Positions 26,323-35,919 of a stretch of 64,000 nucleotides of DNA are shown here, piece after piece. The DNA comes from CAVYGM01 sp963768025 (GTDB lineage: Bacteria > Bacteroidota > Bacteroidia > Cytophagales > Spirosomataceae). The DNA lies in NCBI GenBank assembly GCA_963768025.1, contig CAVYGM010000009.1, positions 115,213-179,212 on the forward strand, read 5' to 3'. The position numbers were made by a program, and so were the translations under genes. The notes beneath the pieces were generated by a model, which saw nothing but the letters and a program-made list of their open reading frames with translations, was not told the DNA's origin and did no database searches. Numbering within the stretch: the first letter of the stretch is position 1; the number at the start of each line of letters is the position of its first letter.

Positions 26323-27201
26323 TCAGGCTTTGATCCAAAGACTAGCCGGCACAACTTTTATCTCTAGGCGGGTGGTGTCCAGCTGCCAGGGCTCGCCGTC
26401 AAAATGCACCATTGGCGGATGCTCCGTTTCAACGACCAGTTCCGAAAGCGATTGGTAGGAAATATAGGACGAAGATTGGAGGCTTTTGGTGAAAAGCTGG
26501 TACGTGAGGGCGGTACCGTACCATTTGGGGAAAGGTACCACCGTGCATATTTCCAATAGCCCATCCGCCAGGTCGGCGTGCGGAGCTACCCAGGCGTTGT
26601 TGCCAAACTGTCCGGCGTTGGCAAAACTCAACGAAAACACCTCCATTTCCTGTCCGTTCATTTTCAAGCGCTGGGGGGAGTACTCCCAGAAAGCTTTCAT
26701 GGAAACCTTTACGTAGGTATTCCACCCCCGCTGACTTTGCTGCCCAAATAGGTGCCCTACGTAGGCATCGAACCCCAGGCCGGCCACACAAAAGAACGGT
26801 TGCTGGTTCAGGGTGGCGCTGTCGATGCGATGAGGCTTACTGGCAAACAGGTGGGTGAGGGCGTGCGGCAGGGTGAGCGGAATGCCCAGGTGACGCGCCA
26901 GGCCATTGCCCGACCCCATGGGCAATATTCCCAACGGGAGCGGCTGATGCACCAGAGCCCGGGCTACTTCGTTGACGGTTCCGTCGCCCCCCACGGCCAC
27001 CACCACATCCCACTGGTTAGACTGGGCAGCCACGGTGGCCAGTTCGGTGGCATGGCCCACGGCCTTGGTGATTACGCAGCGGGCCGAATGCCCGGCTTCG
27101 TGGGTTTTTTGTTCCAGCATAGCGGCCATTTGGCCAGCGCTATGCCCCAGTTTTGTGCCCGAACGGGGGTTGACCAAAAAAAGATAGGATTGCCGGGCCA
27201 C
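26323..27201 (-). CDS. diacylglycerol/lipid kinase family protein (YegS-like)
   Basis: 292 residues. The catalytic domain signatures are LFLVNPRSGTKLGHSAGQ (nucleotide loop), VVVAVGGDGTVNEVARAL (the GGDGT motif) and LPLGILPMGSGNGLARHLG. A C-terminal domain (FDGEPW, LEIKVVPASLWI) completes the fold. Enzymes of this family phosphorylate diacylglycerol, sphingosine-like bases or related lipids at the membrane. A sphingolipid substrate is conceivable because a serine-palmitoyltransferase-like gene is in this window, but that is inference. A 37-residue membrane ORF ends 2 bases upstream. Confidence 0.9.
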   Translation of the reverse strand: MARQSYLFLVNPRSGTKLGHSAGQMAAMLEQKTHEAGHSARCVITKAVGHATELATVAAQSNQWDVVVAVGGDGTVNEVARALVHQPLPLGILPMGSGNGLARHLGIPLTLPHALTHLFASKPHRIDSATLNQQPFFCVAGLGFDAYVGHLFGQQSQRGWNTYVKVSMKAFWEYSPQRLKMNGQEMEVFSLSFANAGQFGNNAWVAPHADLADGLLEICTVVPFPKWYGTALTYQLFTKSLQSSSYISYQSLSELVVETEHPPMVHFDGEPWQLDTTRLEIKVVPASLWIKA

Positions 27202-27203
27202 AC

Positions 27204-27317
27204 TCAGGCGAAAAAGATGAACAATAATACTATGAACAGAATAATGAAAAGATAGTAGAGGCCATCCACAAAGGGATATTGCTGCCGATCTATTTTTTTG
27301 AAGAGATCCTTAAACAT
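27204..27317 (-). CDS. 37-residue putative membrane peptide upstream of the lipid kinase
   Basis: Starts ATG: MFKDLFKKIDRQQYPFVDGL, then a single hydrophobic helix of aromatic and aliphatic residues, ending FIFFA and a stop. It is basic and amphipathic at the N-terminus with one clear C-terminal membrane segment. The stop is only 2 bases before the lipid kinase start, so translational coupling is likely. Family not recognised; supported by a start codon, sensible composition and tight spacing. Confidence 0.5.
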   Translation of the reverse strand: MFKDLFKKIDRQQYPFVDGLYYLFIILFIVLLFIFFA

Positions 27318-27391
27318 AGCGGTTTGTTGAGTACTCTATGGCTACTTTCTTATCTTTGGTCAAATTCGAACTACAAAAATCCGAAAAATAT

Positions 27392-27823
27392 ATGAGAAAC
27401 ACCACGTTGACTTTCTTATGGGTGCTGTTCAGTACCACCCTTTGGGCCCAATCTTCTACCGACCGCGCCGCCATTCTGGGGACTCTGGATCGTCAGACCA
27501 ACGATTGGAACGCCGGGAAAATTGATGCTTTTATGAAGGGGTATTGGGAGTCGGATTCGCTGATGTTCGTTGGAAAAAATGGCGTTACCTACGGCTACAA
27601 GAACACCTACGAGGGGTACCTCAGGCGTTATCCTGATCGTGCCGCCATGGGTACCTTGAAGTTCGACATCCTACACCTCTCGTTCCCCGCCAAAGGCGCT
27701 GCCTTTGTGGTGGGCAAGTGGCACCTGACCCGCCCCGAGGCGGGCGACGTAGGAGGGCACTATACTTTGCTATGGCGTAAAATAAAAGGGAAGTGGGTAA
27801 TCGTGTGCGATCACACCAGTTGA
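27392..27823 (+). CDS. secreted SnoaL/NTF2-like protein (DUF4440 type)
   Basis: 143 residues from the Met of MRNTTLTFLWVLFSTTLWAQ, which gives a clean signal peptide; the longer reading (18 more residues) would bury it. The mature domain (LDRQTNDWNAGKIDAFMKGY, SLMFVGKNGVTYGYKNTYEG, HYTLLWRKIKGKWVIVCDHT) is the NTF2-like cone fold seen in DUF4440/SnoaL-like proteins. Many of these are small-molecule-binding proteins without known enzyme activity. It lies alone and is convergent with the lipocalin-like lipoprotein gene. Confidence 0.75.
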   Translation: MRNTTLTFLWVLFSTTLWAQSSTDRAAILGTLDRQTNDWNAGKIDAFMKGYWESDSLMFVGKNGVTYGYKNTYEGYLRRYPDRAAMGTLKFDILHLSFPAKGAAFVVGKWHLTRPEAGDVGGHYTLLWRKIKGKWVIVCDHTS

Positions 27824-27872
27824 GGGTATAGCGGATAGTGGTGCCGAGAATGTTTTTTATTTGTTCAAAAAA

Positions 27873-27901
27873 AAGGCCCTATCTGGTGTAGACAGGGCCC
27901 T
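27873..27901. terminator. hairpin terminator between convergent genes
   Basis: AAGGCCCTATCT pairs with AGACAGGGCCCTT with one internal mismatch and a short loop; an A-run precedes it. Confidence 0.75.
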
Positions 27902-27925
27902 TCGCTTATAGCACAGGATTTGCTG

Positions 27926-28417
27926 TTATCGTCTCTTGAAAACGAAGGTGATGGAATGCTTGACGTTATCACTAAGGAGCAGGTCTTTTAATCCCAAGCT
28001 CATAGTAGTCGAATTGACCGACAGGTCTACGGGCATAACAGAACTTCCCGTTGTCAAAATCAATTGATTATTATCCTCTTTCCAGGTACTAGTATTATCT
28101 ATCCCAATGAGGTCAATCAATTCGTTTTTGGTATCTGTACAGGTGGCAGGGGCCGTGATTTCAAGCGATCCATTTGCCTTGAAATTGAACGATATTTGCG
28201 AGGGGCACTTATCCCCGCTCAGGGTATAGATAGCCAGATAATCACTGATGCCACTAAAAGCCGGAACGATGTTGATGGCGGTCAATTCCCAGCTTCCTGC
28301 AACGCCGGTGGGGGTTGGGTCAGAGTCCTTTTTACAAGCACCAAGACCAACCAACAGGAAAAAAAACACCGCCGTTGAGGTCAAAGTAGATAAAGTACCG
28401 TATCGAAAATTTTTCAT
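27926..28417 (-). CDS. lipocalin-like lipoprotein
   Basis: 163 residues. The N-terminus ends in a lipobox (VGLGACKKDSDP, Cys28). The rest reads like the short beta-barrel lipoproteins of Bacteroidota: GVAGSWELTAINIVPAFSG, ISFNFKANGSLEITAP, TSTWKEDNNQLILTTG, ITFVFKRR. Such proteins match 'lipocalin-like' domains by fold; the ligand is unknown. It has no operon partner. Confidence 0.72.
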   Translation of the reverse strand: MKNFRYGTLSTLTSTAVFFFLLVGLGACKKDSDPTPTGVAGSWELTAINIVPAFSGISDYLAIYTLSGDKCPSQISFNFKANGSLEITAPATCTDTKNELIDLIGIDNTSTWKEDNNQLILTTGSSVMPVDLSVNSTTMSLGLKDLLLSDNVKHSITFVFKRR

Positions 28418-28570
28418 AAGGTGAAGAAATTAAGAGGAAAATAAGGAAGATGTGAAAGGTGAAAACAAAAAAGTGTGTCGCTTCTTGTAACAAAAATAGT
28501 AAAGTTCTGTTTCGGTAGCCCTACGTACTGAGTAAAAGGTATAACTTTCTTCGCAAGCGTATCGGCAAGC

Positions 28571-29563
28571 CTAAGGTACCTGTGGAAGAAAAAGCTTTAA
28601 AAGTTGTTGGGCGGCCTGGATCGGAAGCTCATGGCCCTCCTGCACGGCCCGGCTGGTAGCCGCCCACTGCTCACGCACGCCGGGGTGGTGGAGGAAGTGA
28701 GCCTCCAGTTCTTGGCGAATGTAGCTTTGCATCCAGTCGAGGTTCTGATTCTGGCGGTTTTTATCAAAATACCCAGTAGTACGAGTCAGGGTTTCGAAGT
28801 CCCGGATCAATTTCCACACCTCCTCTATTCCCCTATTTTCCAGGGCCGAGCATACCACAACCGGGGTAGTCCAGCCTGATTCCGAAGGCCGAAAAAGATG
28901 CAGGGCATTTTGGTATTCGGTTACGGCTTGTTTGGAGGGAAGCAGGTTGGGGCCGTCGGCTTTGGTGATGGCGATGGCGTCGGCCATTTCCATAATCCCC
29001 TTCTTGATCCCCTGCAGCTCGTCCCCCGCACCGGCCAGCATCAGCAACAAAAAGAAGTCGGTCATGCTACGCACCAGGGTTTCGGACTGCCCTACGCCCA
29101 CGGTTTCTATTAGGATCACCCCAAACCCGGCCGCTTCGCACAGCAGCATGGCCTCGCGGGTACGGTGCGCCACTCCACCCAGCGAACCGCCCGCCGCCGA
29201 AGGCCGGATGTAGGCCATCGGATCATGGGAGAGGGCTTCCATGCGGGTTTTGTCGCCCAGAATACTCCCGCCCGAACGCTGACTACTCGGGTCAATGGTC
29301 AGTACGGCAAGCCGGTGCCCCTGGGCCGTGAGGTGGGTACCAAATGTCTCAATAAAGGTGCTTTTGCCCACGCCCGGAACACCCGTCACCCCTATCCGGA
29401 GGGCTTGGCCCGTACGGGGAAGTAGCTGCTCAAGTACCTCGTCGGCCAGCAGGCGGTCAGAGGGCAACCGGCTCTCTACCAGCGTAATGGCCTGGCTCAG
29501 CACCACCCGGTCCTGGTTCAGGATTCCGTGGATGTAGGTTTCGACGGGGAGACGGGAGCGCAT
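28571..29563 (-). CDS. meaB: methylmalonyl-CoA mutase-associated GTPase MeaB
   Basis: 330 residues. G3E-family GTPase that loads and protects the adenosylcobalamin cofactor of methylmalonyl-CoA mutase. Motifs in order: Walker A GVTGVPGVGKSTFIETFG, the DPSSQRSGGSILGDKTRME switch region, IETVGVGQSETLVRSMTDFF, and the base-recognition ITKADGPN. Length and order match MeaB/ArgK. The mutase itself is not in the window. ispD begins 33 bases upstream on the same strand. Confidence 0.95.
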   Translation of the reverse strand: MRSRLPVETYIHGILNQDRVVLSQAITLVESRLPSDRLLADEVLEQLLPRTGQALRIGVTGVPGVGKSTFIETFGTHLTAQGHRLAVLTIDPSSQRSGGSILGDKTRMEALSHDPMAYIRPSAAGGSLGGVAHRTREAMLLCEAAGFGVILIETVGVGQSETLVRSMTDFFLLLMLAGAGDELQGIKKGIMEMADAIAITKADGPNLLPSKQAVTEYQNALHLFRPSESGWTTPVVVCSALENRGIEEVWKLIRDFETLTRTTGYFDKNRQNQNLDWMQSYIRQELEAHFLHHPGVREQWAATSRAVQEGHELPIQAAQQLLKLFLPQVP

Positions 29564-29596
29564 GGATGGAAAAGAAGTGAAGCTCTAATGTACAAA

Positions 29597-30268
29597 CTAC
29601 TTTTTCAAAAAGGCCTCTGCCCACAACAAATCTTCCGGGGTGGTGATTTTGATATTCTCGTAACTCCCTTCTATCAGCTGAATGGGGAAGCCGGCGTGTT
29701 CCAGTACGCTGGCGCAATCGGTGAAGTGAGGCAGGTAGTTGGCCTCGAACGCCTTGCGCATCCAGTCGAGCCGGAAGGTTTGTGGGGTTTGGATGAGCCG
29801 ATAGGCCGAACGGTCCACGGCTTGGTTGCCGCCATCCGCCAGCACTACCCTGGCTGAGTCTTTAAGATCCACACACACCACCGAAGTGCCTGCCTCGGCC
29901 GCCTGCCGGAAGCTGGCAGCCAGAATGGCCGGGGTCACGAAGGGCCGCACGCCATCGTGTACGGCCACCAGGCCTTCTGGGGCCCCGATCCTGTCCAGGC
30001 CATTCCGCACGGAGTCAAAGCGCGTGGTTCCACCGGCTACCAGGTGGTAGTCTTCCAAGAAACCACACTCCCGGCACAACTCCGCCCAGGGATCCATTTG
30101 ATTTTCAGGAAGCACCAGAAAAATGGTCAATGCCGGGGAGTAGGCTCTAAAGGCATCCAATGTCCGCATAAGTACGGGGCGGCCACCAATGGGTATAAAT
30201 TGCTTGGGTACTTCACTCTTCATGCGGCTACCGCTGCCTCCGGCTACCACAATGGCAAATTCCTGCAT
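29597..30268 (-). CDS. ispD: 2-C-methyl-D-erythritol 4-phosphate cytidylyltransferase
   Basis: 223 residues. Third step of the MEP isoprenoid pathway: CTP plus methylerythritol phosphate gives CDP-methylerythritol. Motifs: the nucleotide loop IVVAGGSGSRMKSEVPKQFI, then GGTTRFDSVRNGL, VAVHDGVRPFVTPAILAAS, and the C-terminal GSYENIKITTPEDLLWAEA. The length is typical. Upstream of meaB on the same strand and downstream of queA, from which a hairpin separates it. Confidence 0.95.
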   Translation of the reverse strand: MQEFAIVVAGGSGSRMKSEVPKQFIPIGGRPVLMRTLDAFRAYSPALTIFLVLPENQMDPWAELCRECGFLEDYHLVAGGTTRFDSVRNGLDRIGAPEGLVAVHDGVRPFVTPAILAASFRQAAEAGTSVVCVDLKDSARVVLADGGNQAVDRSAYRLIQTPQTFRLDWMRKAFEANYLPHFTDCASVLEHAGFPIQLIEGSYENIKITTPEDLLWAEAFLKK

Positions 30269-30343
30269 AGGGCTTAAGGTATATAACTAGTCTAACGTTC
30301 GGACCGGGCGGGCTTGTCTTAAACCTTTCCTTGCCCAAAAACA

Positions 30344-30385
30344 AAAATCGCCAGCAACTATACTGAATAGCTACTGGCGATTTTG
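30344..30385. terminator. hairpin terminator after queA
   Basis: AAAATCGCCAG pairs with CTGGCGATTTT; the loop contains a second short pair (CTA with TAG). It lies 15 bases beyond the queA stop on the minus strand and 76 bases before ispD. Confidence 0.8.
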
Positions 30386-30400
30386 CCTGATGAAGGCAAA

Positions 30401-31450
30401 TTACAAAATCAGCATGGCATCACCATACGTGAAAAATTTATATTTCTCTTTGATCGCTAACTGATAGGCCTGCTTAATAAGTTCGTTACCCCCAAAAGCC
30501 CGGGCGGACATGAGCAGGATCGACTCCGGCAGGTGAAAATTGGTAACCATGGAAGTCGCCAACTTGAACTCGTAGGGCGGAAAAATAAACTTATCTGTCC
30601 AGCCCTCTACGGATTTGAGATGGCCACTGGCCGACACCGACGATTCGATGGCTTTCAGCGAAGTGGTACCTACCACACACACGCGTTTTCCACCATCCAG
30701 CGCTTGGTTGACAATATCCACGCTGCTTTGCAGGATCTGATAGTTTTCGGAGTCGGTTTTGTGCTTGGTAAGATCCTCTACGTCCACACTTCGGAACGTT
30801 CCAAGGCCCACGTGAAGCGTAATAGGCGCAAAGCCAATGCCTTTGATTTCAAGGCGCTTCATGATGGATTTGGTGAAATGGGTACCCGCAGTAGGGGCTG
30901 CCACCGCGCCAACGTGCTCGGCGTAGATGGTCTGAAAGCGTTCCCGGTCCGCGCTTTCCACTTTCCGGCGGGAGATGATTTCTGGCGGGAGGGGCGTTTC
31001 ACCCAGCTGATCTACGAGTTTCATGAAATCGTCGTGCGATCCATCGTACAGAAAACGGATAGTCCGCCCGCGGGAGGTAGTGTTGTCAATAACTTCCGCC
31101 ACCAGATCACTATCGCCAAAATACAGCTTGTTCCCTACCCGGATTTTACGCGCCGGATCTACCAGTACATCCCATAGGCGCATGTCCCGATTGAGCTCAC
31201 GGAGGAGGAAAACTTCAATTTTGGCTCCGGTTTTTTCTTTTTGTCCAAACAAGCGAGCGGGAAATACTTTGGTGTTATTAATAACCATCACATCTCCATC
31301 ATCGAAATAATTGACAATATCGCCAAAAGTTTTGTGTTCAATTTCTCCGGTTTTGCGATGGATCACCATCAGACGTGATTCGCCTCGGTCGGCCGGATGT
31401 AGGGAAATAAGACTTTGTGGAAGATCAAACTTAAATTCAGATAGCTTCAT
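30401..31450 (-). CDS. queA: tRNA preQ1(34) S-adenosylmethionine ribosyltransferase-isomerase
   Basis: 349 residues. Transfers the ribosyl group of SAM to preQ1 in tRNA, forming epoxyqueuosine. Signatures: LPQSLISLHPADRGESRLMV, MVINNTKVFPARLFGQKEKTG, GAVAAPTAGTHFTK, ITLHVGLGTFRSVDVEDL, and HLPESILLMSARAFGGNELI near the C-terminus. Full length and intact. Monocistronic on the minus strand; accC lies 226 bases upstream. Confidence 0.95.
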   Translation of the reverse strand: MKLSEFKFDLPQSLISLHPADRGESRLMVIHRKTGEIEHKTFGDIVNYFDDGDVMVINNTKVFPARLFGQKEKTGAKIEVFLLRELNRDMRLWDVLVDPARKIRVGNKLYFGDSDLVAEVIDNTTSRGRTIRFLYDGSHDDFMKLVDQLGETPLPPEIISRRKVESADRERFQTIYAEHVGAVAAPTAGTHFTKSIMKRLEIKGIGFAPITLHVGLGTFRSVDVEDLTKHKTDSENYQILQSSVDIVNQALDGGKRVCVVGTTSLKAIESSVSASGHLKSVEGWTDKFIFPPYEFKLATSMVTNFHLPESILLMSARAFGGNELIKQAYQLAIKEKYKFFTYGDAMLIL

Positions 31451-31676
31451 AGCTTTATATCAGCAATATGGGGTTGTCAATTTATATAGAGAGTACTCAA
31501 TAAGGAGATTACTGATGTATCGCCACAAAAAATTAAGACCGCAAAAATACAAAAAAATTAGCAAAGTGCCGCTACCAAATTTTTTCTGTTCTTGACAAAA
31601 CAGAATCGCCGCCGCTTTCACCCCGGCGTGCCGGTCATTCCCTATCTGGGATATGGAGAGATATGTCCCTGTGCTA

Positions 31677-33171
31677 TCAGCTTTTCCGGCTTTTCCATTT
31701 GCTAACCTGTTTGCCGGTGGCCGCCGCCGGGGCCGTGGTGGTACGGGGGCGCTGGAGCAGGTGGGCGGTGAGCAGGGCGGCCAATTGGTGGTGGTCGGGG
31801 TCCGCCTCGGCACGCAGCTTGTCGGGGGTAAAGTACTTGCTGACAAAGTGGGTGTCAAACTGCCCCGATCGGAACGCTTCGTGTTCCATCACAAACCGGC
31901 CGAAGGGTAGCGTGGTTTGTACGCCCGAAATCTGGTACTCGTCAATGGCCCGAATCATTTTCTGAATGGCTTCTTCCCGGTCCTGTCCGTACGTGATGAG
32001 CTTGGCAATCATGGGGTCGTAGTAAATCGGAATCTCCATTCCCTGTTCAAAACCGTCGTCTACCCGTACCCCGTTGCCCTGCGGCCGGATGTACGTATGG
32101 AGTGTACCCACGTCGGGCAGGAAGTTGGTGGCGGGGTCTTCGGCATAGACCCTTACTTCCATGGCGTGTCCCTTCATGGTCAGATCCTCCTGTTGGATGG
32201 AGAGCGGTTTTCCTTCGGCGATGTAGATCATCTGCTTCACCAGATCCACGCCCGTGATCAGTTCGGTGACGGGGTGCTCTACCTGCAGGCGGGTATTCAT
32301 TTCCAGAAAATAGAAATTGAAGGGAGTCATCTACGATAAACTCCACGGTACCTGCCCCGTAATACTCACAGGCGCGGGCTACTTCCACGGCGCAACGGCC
32401 CATTGCCTCCCGGATTTCGGGCGTGAGTACGGAAGAGGGAGCTTCTTCCACCACCTTCTGATGCCGGCGCTGCACGGAGCATTCGCGCTCGAACAAGTGA
32501 ATAATATTCCCGTGCTGGTCGCCCAGTATCTGAATTTCGATGTGCCGGGGCGAGGTAATGTATTTTTCGATAAAAACGGACCCATCGCCAAAGGACGCTA
32601 CGGCTTCGCTCACGGCGCGATCCATTTGTTCGTCAAAATCGTCTGGATTTTCCACCACCCGCATTCCTTTTCCACCGCCCCCCGCGCTGGCTTTGATCAG
32701 AATCGGGTAGCCAATCTCTTGGGAGATCAGCTTGGCTTCGGCTCGGTCGGTAATGGCGCCCTCCGTGCCGGGTACCATGGGAATGTTGTACACCGAAGCG
32801 GCCTTTTTTGCGGCCAGTTTGCTACCCATTACCTCAATAGATTCCGGCGAAGGCCCGACAAAAATCAGACCCGCTTCGCGGACAGCCTGGGAAAAACCGG
32901 CATTTTCGGACAAAAAACCATAGCCCGGATGAATAGCGTCGACACCCAGGCGTAGCGCCGCGTCGATGATTTTATCACCTCGCAGATACGATTCGCTGGA
33001 GGAAGCCGGGCCAATGCAAACGGCCTCGTCGGCGTAGCGTACGTGCAGGGCATTCCGGTCGGCTTCGCTGTATACGGCCACCGTGGCCATGCCCATTTCG
33101 CGGGCGGTTCGCATGATGCGCAAGGCAATTTCGCCCCGGTTGGCTACGAGTAGTTTTTTTATATTGGGCAT
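31677..33171 (-). CDS. accC: acetyl-CoA carboxylase biotin carboxylase subunit (frameshifted)
   Basis: About 498 residues when repaired. ATP-grasp enzyme that carboxylates biotin on the carrier protein, the first step of fatty acid synthesis. The start is the Met of MPNIKKLLVANRGEIALRIM; a longer in-frame start is unlikely. The ATP loop IKASAGGGGKGMRVV and HIEIQILGDQHGNIIHLFER are in the first frame. EMNTRLQVEHPVTELITGVD, carrying catalytic residues, is in the second. Dropping one T near 32315 links VDDSLQ to FYFLEMNTR. The C-terminal 40 residues extend beyond the core as a Pro/Thr/Ala-rich tail. accB is not adjacent. Confidence 0.92.
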
Positions 33172-33450
33172 TTTATGGAATAGTCTGAGATGGTTTTTTC
33201 GGCCAAATGTAGTAATTTGATCATTGATAGCGCAGAAATGGGAGGTATTCATTTGGATTAAATAGGATTCAGCCCAGAAATACTTTTTTCTTAAAAAGCC
33301 ATCAGACTCTATTTGAGGCTAAAATAATACGGAATGCTTACGATCCTAACCTTCTGAATGTAAGAGGGCTATTAGGATATAATTATTTTTTATAGTTTTG
33401 CATTTATTTGCTATTAAAATCATTCAATAACCCACATAAACAATTACCAA

Positions 33451-34718
33451 GTGGATATTTTCGAGAAACTACGTGACAACTGGGGGCCAATCGGGGCACC
33501 CACAAGATGTTGAACGGCCACCATTATTTTGCATTTCCCATGCTGGAAGGCGACTTGGGGCCTCGCATGCGGTTTTTGGGGCGTGAAGTACTTAATTGGA
33601 GCCTCAATAACTACCTCGGCTTAGCGAACCATCCCGAAGTACGGAAGGTGGATGCCGATGCCGCCGCCAAGTGGGGCCTTGCCTATCCGATGGGTGCCCG
33701 CATGATGTCCGGGAACTCGGTGCTGCACGAGACATTCGAGAAAGAATTGGCTGAGTTTGTGGGTAAGAAAGATGCTTTTCTGTTGAACTATGGCTATCAG
33801 GGTGTCATGTCGGTGATCGAATGCGTGTGCGACCACCGCGACGTAATCGTGTATGACGCTGAGTCGCACGCCTGCCTTATTGATGGTGTCCGACTACACA
33901 AGGCCAAAATGGGGCAGTATTACAAGTTTAACCATAATGATATGGATAGCCTCGAAAAGAACCTGAAACGGGCCACCAAAATGGCGGACGAAAAAGGGGG
34001 AGGCGTACTGGTAATTACCGAAGGCGTGTTTGGGATGTCGGGCAAAGTGGGAAATCTGAAAGCGATTGCCGAGCTTAAAAAGAAATACAGTTTCCGACTC
34101 CTGGTGGACGACGCCCACGGCTTCGGTACGATGGGCGAAACCGGGGCTGGTGTGGGTGAAATGATGGGTGTACAGGATGAGATTGATCTGTACTTCTCGA
34201 CTTTTGCCAAGTCTATGGCCGCCATCGGTGGCTTTGTCGCCTCCAACGATCATGATATTATCATGTACCTGAAGTACAATATGCGGTCGCAGACCTACGC
34301 CAAGGCATTGCCGATGCCCTACGTGGAAGGGTGCCGTCACCGCCTGCATATGGTCAAGACCATGCCCGAACTGCGCGCCGACTTGTGGAAGATCGTGGAA
34401 GCACTGCAGAGCGGCTTGCGGTCCCGGGGCTTCAACATCGGCGAAACGGAGTCCCAGGTGACGCCCGTGTTCCTGCATAGCGAAGGGGGGGTTCCCGAAG
34501 TAACCCGCATGGTACGCGACCTCCGCGAAAATATGGGGGTGTTTTGTTCCATCATAGTGTACCCTGTGATCCCCAAAGGGCAAATCTTGCTTAGGATTAT
34601 TCCTACAGCTTCTCATACACTTGAAGATGTAGAATATACTTTGAACGCGTTCACGACCCTGGCTGAAAAGCTTAAGAACCGCGTATACCAAATTGACGAA
34701 GTACAGGTGACTGCCTAG
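33451..34718 (+). CDS. serine palmitoyltransferase-like alpha-oxoamine synthase (frameshift near start)
   Basis: PLP enzyme of the alpha-oxoamine synthase family; in Cytophagales the close homologue condenses serine with a fatty acyl-CoA to start sphingolipid synthesis. The GTG-initiated N-terminus (VDIFEKLRDNWGPIG) is out of frame with the rest; one base appears lost near 33498-33505 before KMLNGHHYFAF. The main body has LNWSLNNYLGLANHPEV, LVDDAHGFGTMGETGAG and the PLP lysine in STFAKSMAAIGGFVASN. The C-terminus ends QIDEVQVTA. KBL or AONS activity cannot be excluded on sequence alone. A TAGTTTTG (33393-33400) upstream could be a -7 box. Confidence 0.82.
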
Positions 34719-34744
34719 GTCAAAAAATAGGCATCAGGACTCAA

Positions 34745-34780
34745 CAGGGGCATTTTTTTATAAAAATGCCCCTGTTTTTT
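34745..34780 (+). terminator. Rho-independent terminator
   Basis: CAGGGGCATTTT pairs with AAAATGCCCCTG around TTTATA, followed by TTTTTTG. It ends the serine-palmitoyltransferase-like gene. The AT-rich 200 bases that follow hold the promoter region of the histone-like gene. Confidence 0.88.
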
Positions 34781-34979
34781 GTGTAGAATTTCATACACGG
34801 AACACTTTTCAAATACTTGATTATCAATTGATTACTATTTTGATAAAATAATTTGCATTATTTTAAGTGTTTTTTTTGATTAATTAAGTTGGGAGAATGG
34901 TTTTAATTGTTAAATTTCGTACAAAACATGCCTTTTTTGCGTGTTTTAAGCACTTTTTAACTTAAATTCAGAAATTATT

Positions 34980-35159
34980 ATGGCACGATTCGATGAAGTA
35001 AAAAACCTGGTTATGTCGCTGGAAGGTGATTTTGAAAAATTCTACGATAAGAAGAATCAGGCTGCTGGTACCCGCGTACGCAAGGGGATGCAGGATCTGA
35101 AGACTTTGGCTCAGGAGATTCGCAGCGAAGTTCAGGACATGAAGAACACAGAGTCGTAG
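34980..35159 (+). CDS. histone H1-like protein (Bacteroidota type)
   Basis: 59 residues: MARFDEVKNLVMSLEGDFEK, then FYDKKNQAAGTRVRKGMQDL and KTLAQEIRSEVQDMKNTES. This matches the short 'histone H1' family of Bacteroidota, a basic helical protein presumed to bind DNA, although it lacks the Lys/Ala-rich repeats of Hc1 proteins. The ATG is preceded by an AT-rich leader with no Shine-Dalgarno, and a terminator follows 28 bases after the stop, so it is a single-gene unit. Too short to appear in ordinary ORF scans with higher length cut-offs. Confidence 0.8.
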   Translation: MARFDEVKNLVMSLEGDFEKFYDKKNQAAGTRVRKGMQDLKTLAQEIRSEVQDMKNTES

Positions 35160-35186
35160 GAGACACTATTAAGTTTTGAAAATGGA

Positions 35187-35216
35187 AGCCCGGTTCTAAG
35201 CAGAGCCGGGCTTTTG
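35187..35216 (+). terminator. Rho-independent terminator after the histone-like gene
   Basis: AGCCCGGTTCT pairs with AGAGCCGGGCT (one G-U pair), loop of 4, then TTTTG. Confidence 0.85.
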
Positions 35217-35245
35217 TGTGGAAATCTAGTTGCGTTTCAAGCCCC

Positions 35246-35659
35246 TCAGAACTTTTCCTTATTCATCAGCGTAGCTACCCCCCGGGTAGTTACCTTACGG
35301 GTTTGGCTATCCCGAATCTCGGTACTGAATTCAGCGGTATGTTTTTCAGCAGTGATGCTCAGGATCGTAAATACGCCTTCATAGTCGGTATCAACGAACA
35401 TCGGCCGGAGAAATTCAAGGGTTTGCTTGAGGTACACGGAGCCCGCTCCCGGATATTCTGTGCCCAGTACTTTTGTAAAGACGCAGGCTCCCAGCATCCC
35501 ATGGATAATCGGACGTTTGAATGGGGTAGTGGCCGCAAATTCGGCATCCAAATGCAAGGGATTTGTATCGCCGGTGACCTGCGCAAAAGCCTCCACGTCG
35601 GCCTGGGAAAAGCGGAAGGAATGGGTAAAGCTGCTTCCTGGGGTAGCATCTATGTTCAT
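35246..35659 (-). CDS. MaoC family (R)-hydratase/dehydratase
   Basis: 137 residues from the Met of MNIDATPGSSFTHSFRFSQ; the open frame extends upstream but with implausible sequence. It carries the hot-dog-fold hydratase motif GDTNPLHLDAEFAATTPFKR followed by PIIHGML, with the catalytic Asp and His in the usual spacing. Such enzymes hydrate trans-2-enoyl-CoA, in fatty acid breakdown or polyester supply. It is alone on the minus strand, convergent with the histone-like gene and divergent from the RND exporter. Confidence 0.85.
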   Translation of the reverse strand: MNIDATPGSSFTHSFRFSQADVEAFAQVTGDTNPLHLDAEFAATTPFKRPIIHGMLGACVFTKVLGTEYPGAGSVYLKQTLEFLRPMFVDTDYEGVFTILSITAEKHTAEFSTEIRDSQTRKVTTRGVATLMNKEKF

Positions 35660-35919
35660 GTGAATGGGGTATAGGTGAAAAAAAGGAATGATTCGCCGGG
35701 AATGGAAAAGAGCGGAACCGGCGATCAAAAATCGGACAAACATTTCGGCTTCACAACCAATCCCAGGATATTCTTACTAGAGTACCCTGAAAGGGGAATC
35801 GGATAATTGGAAAGATTGAGTTTCGAAACCTATGCGAAATCCCTAACTTTGCAATTCTCTGTTATAGCGCGCTGTACGACTAGTAGCTGCCTAATATACT
35901 CAATTATAAATACTTACGC

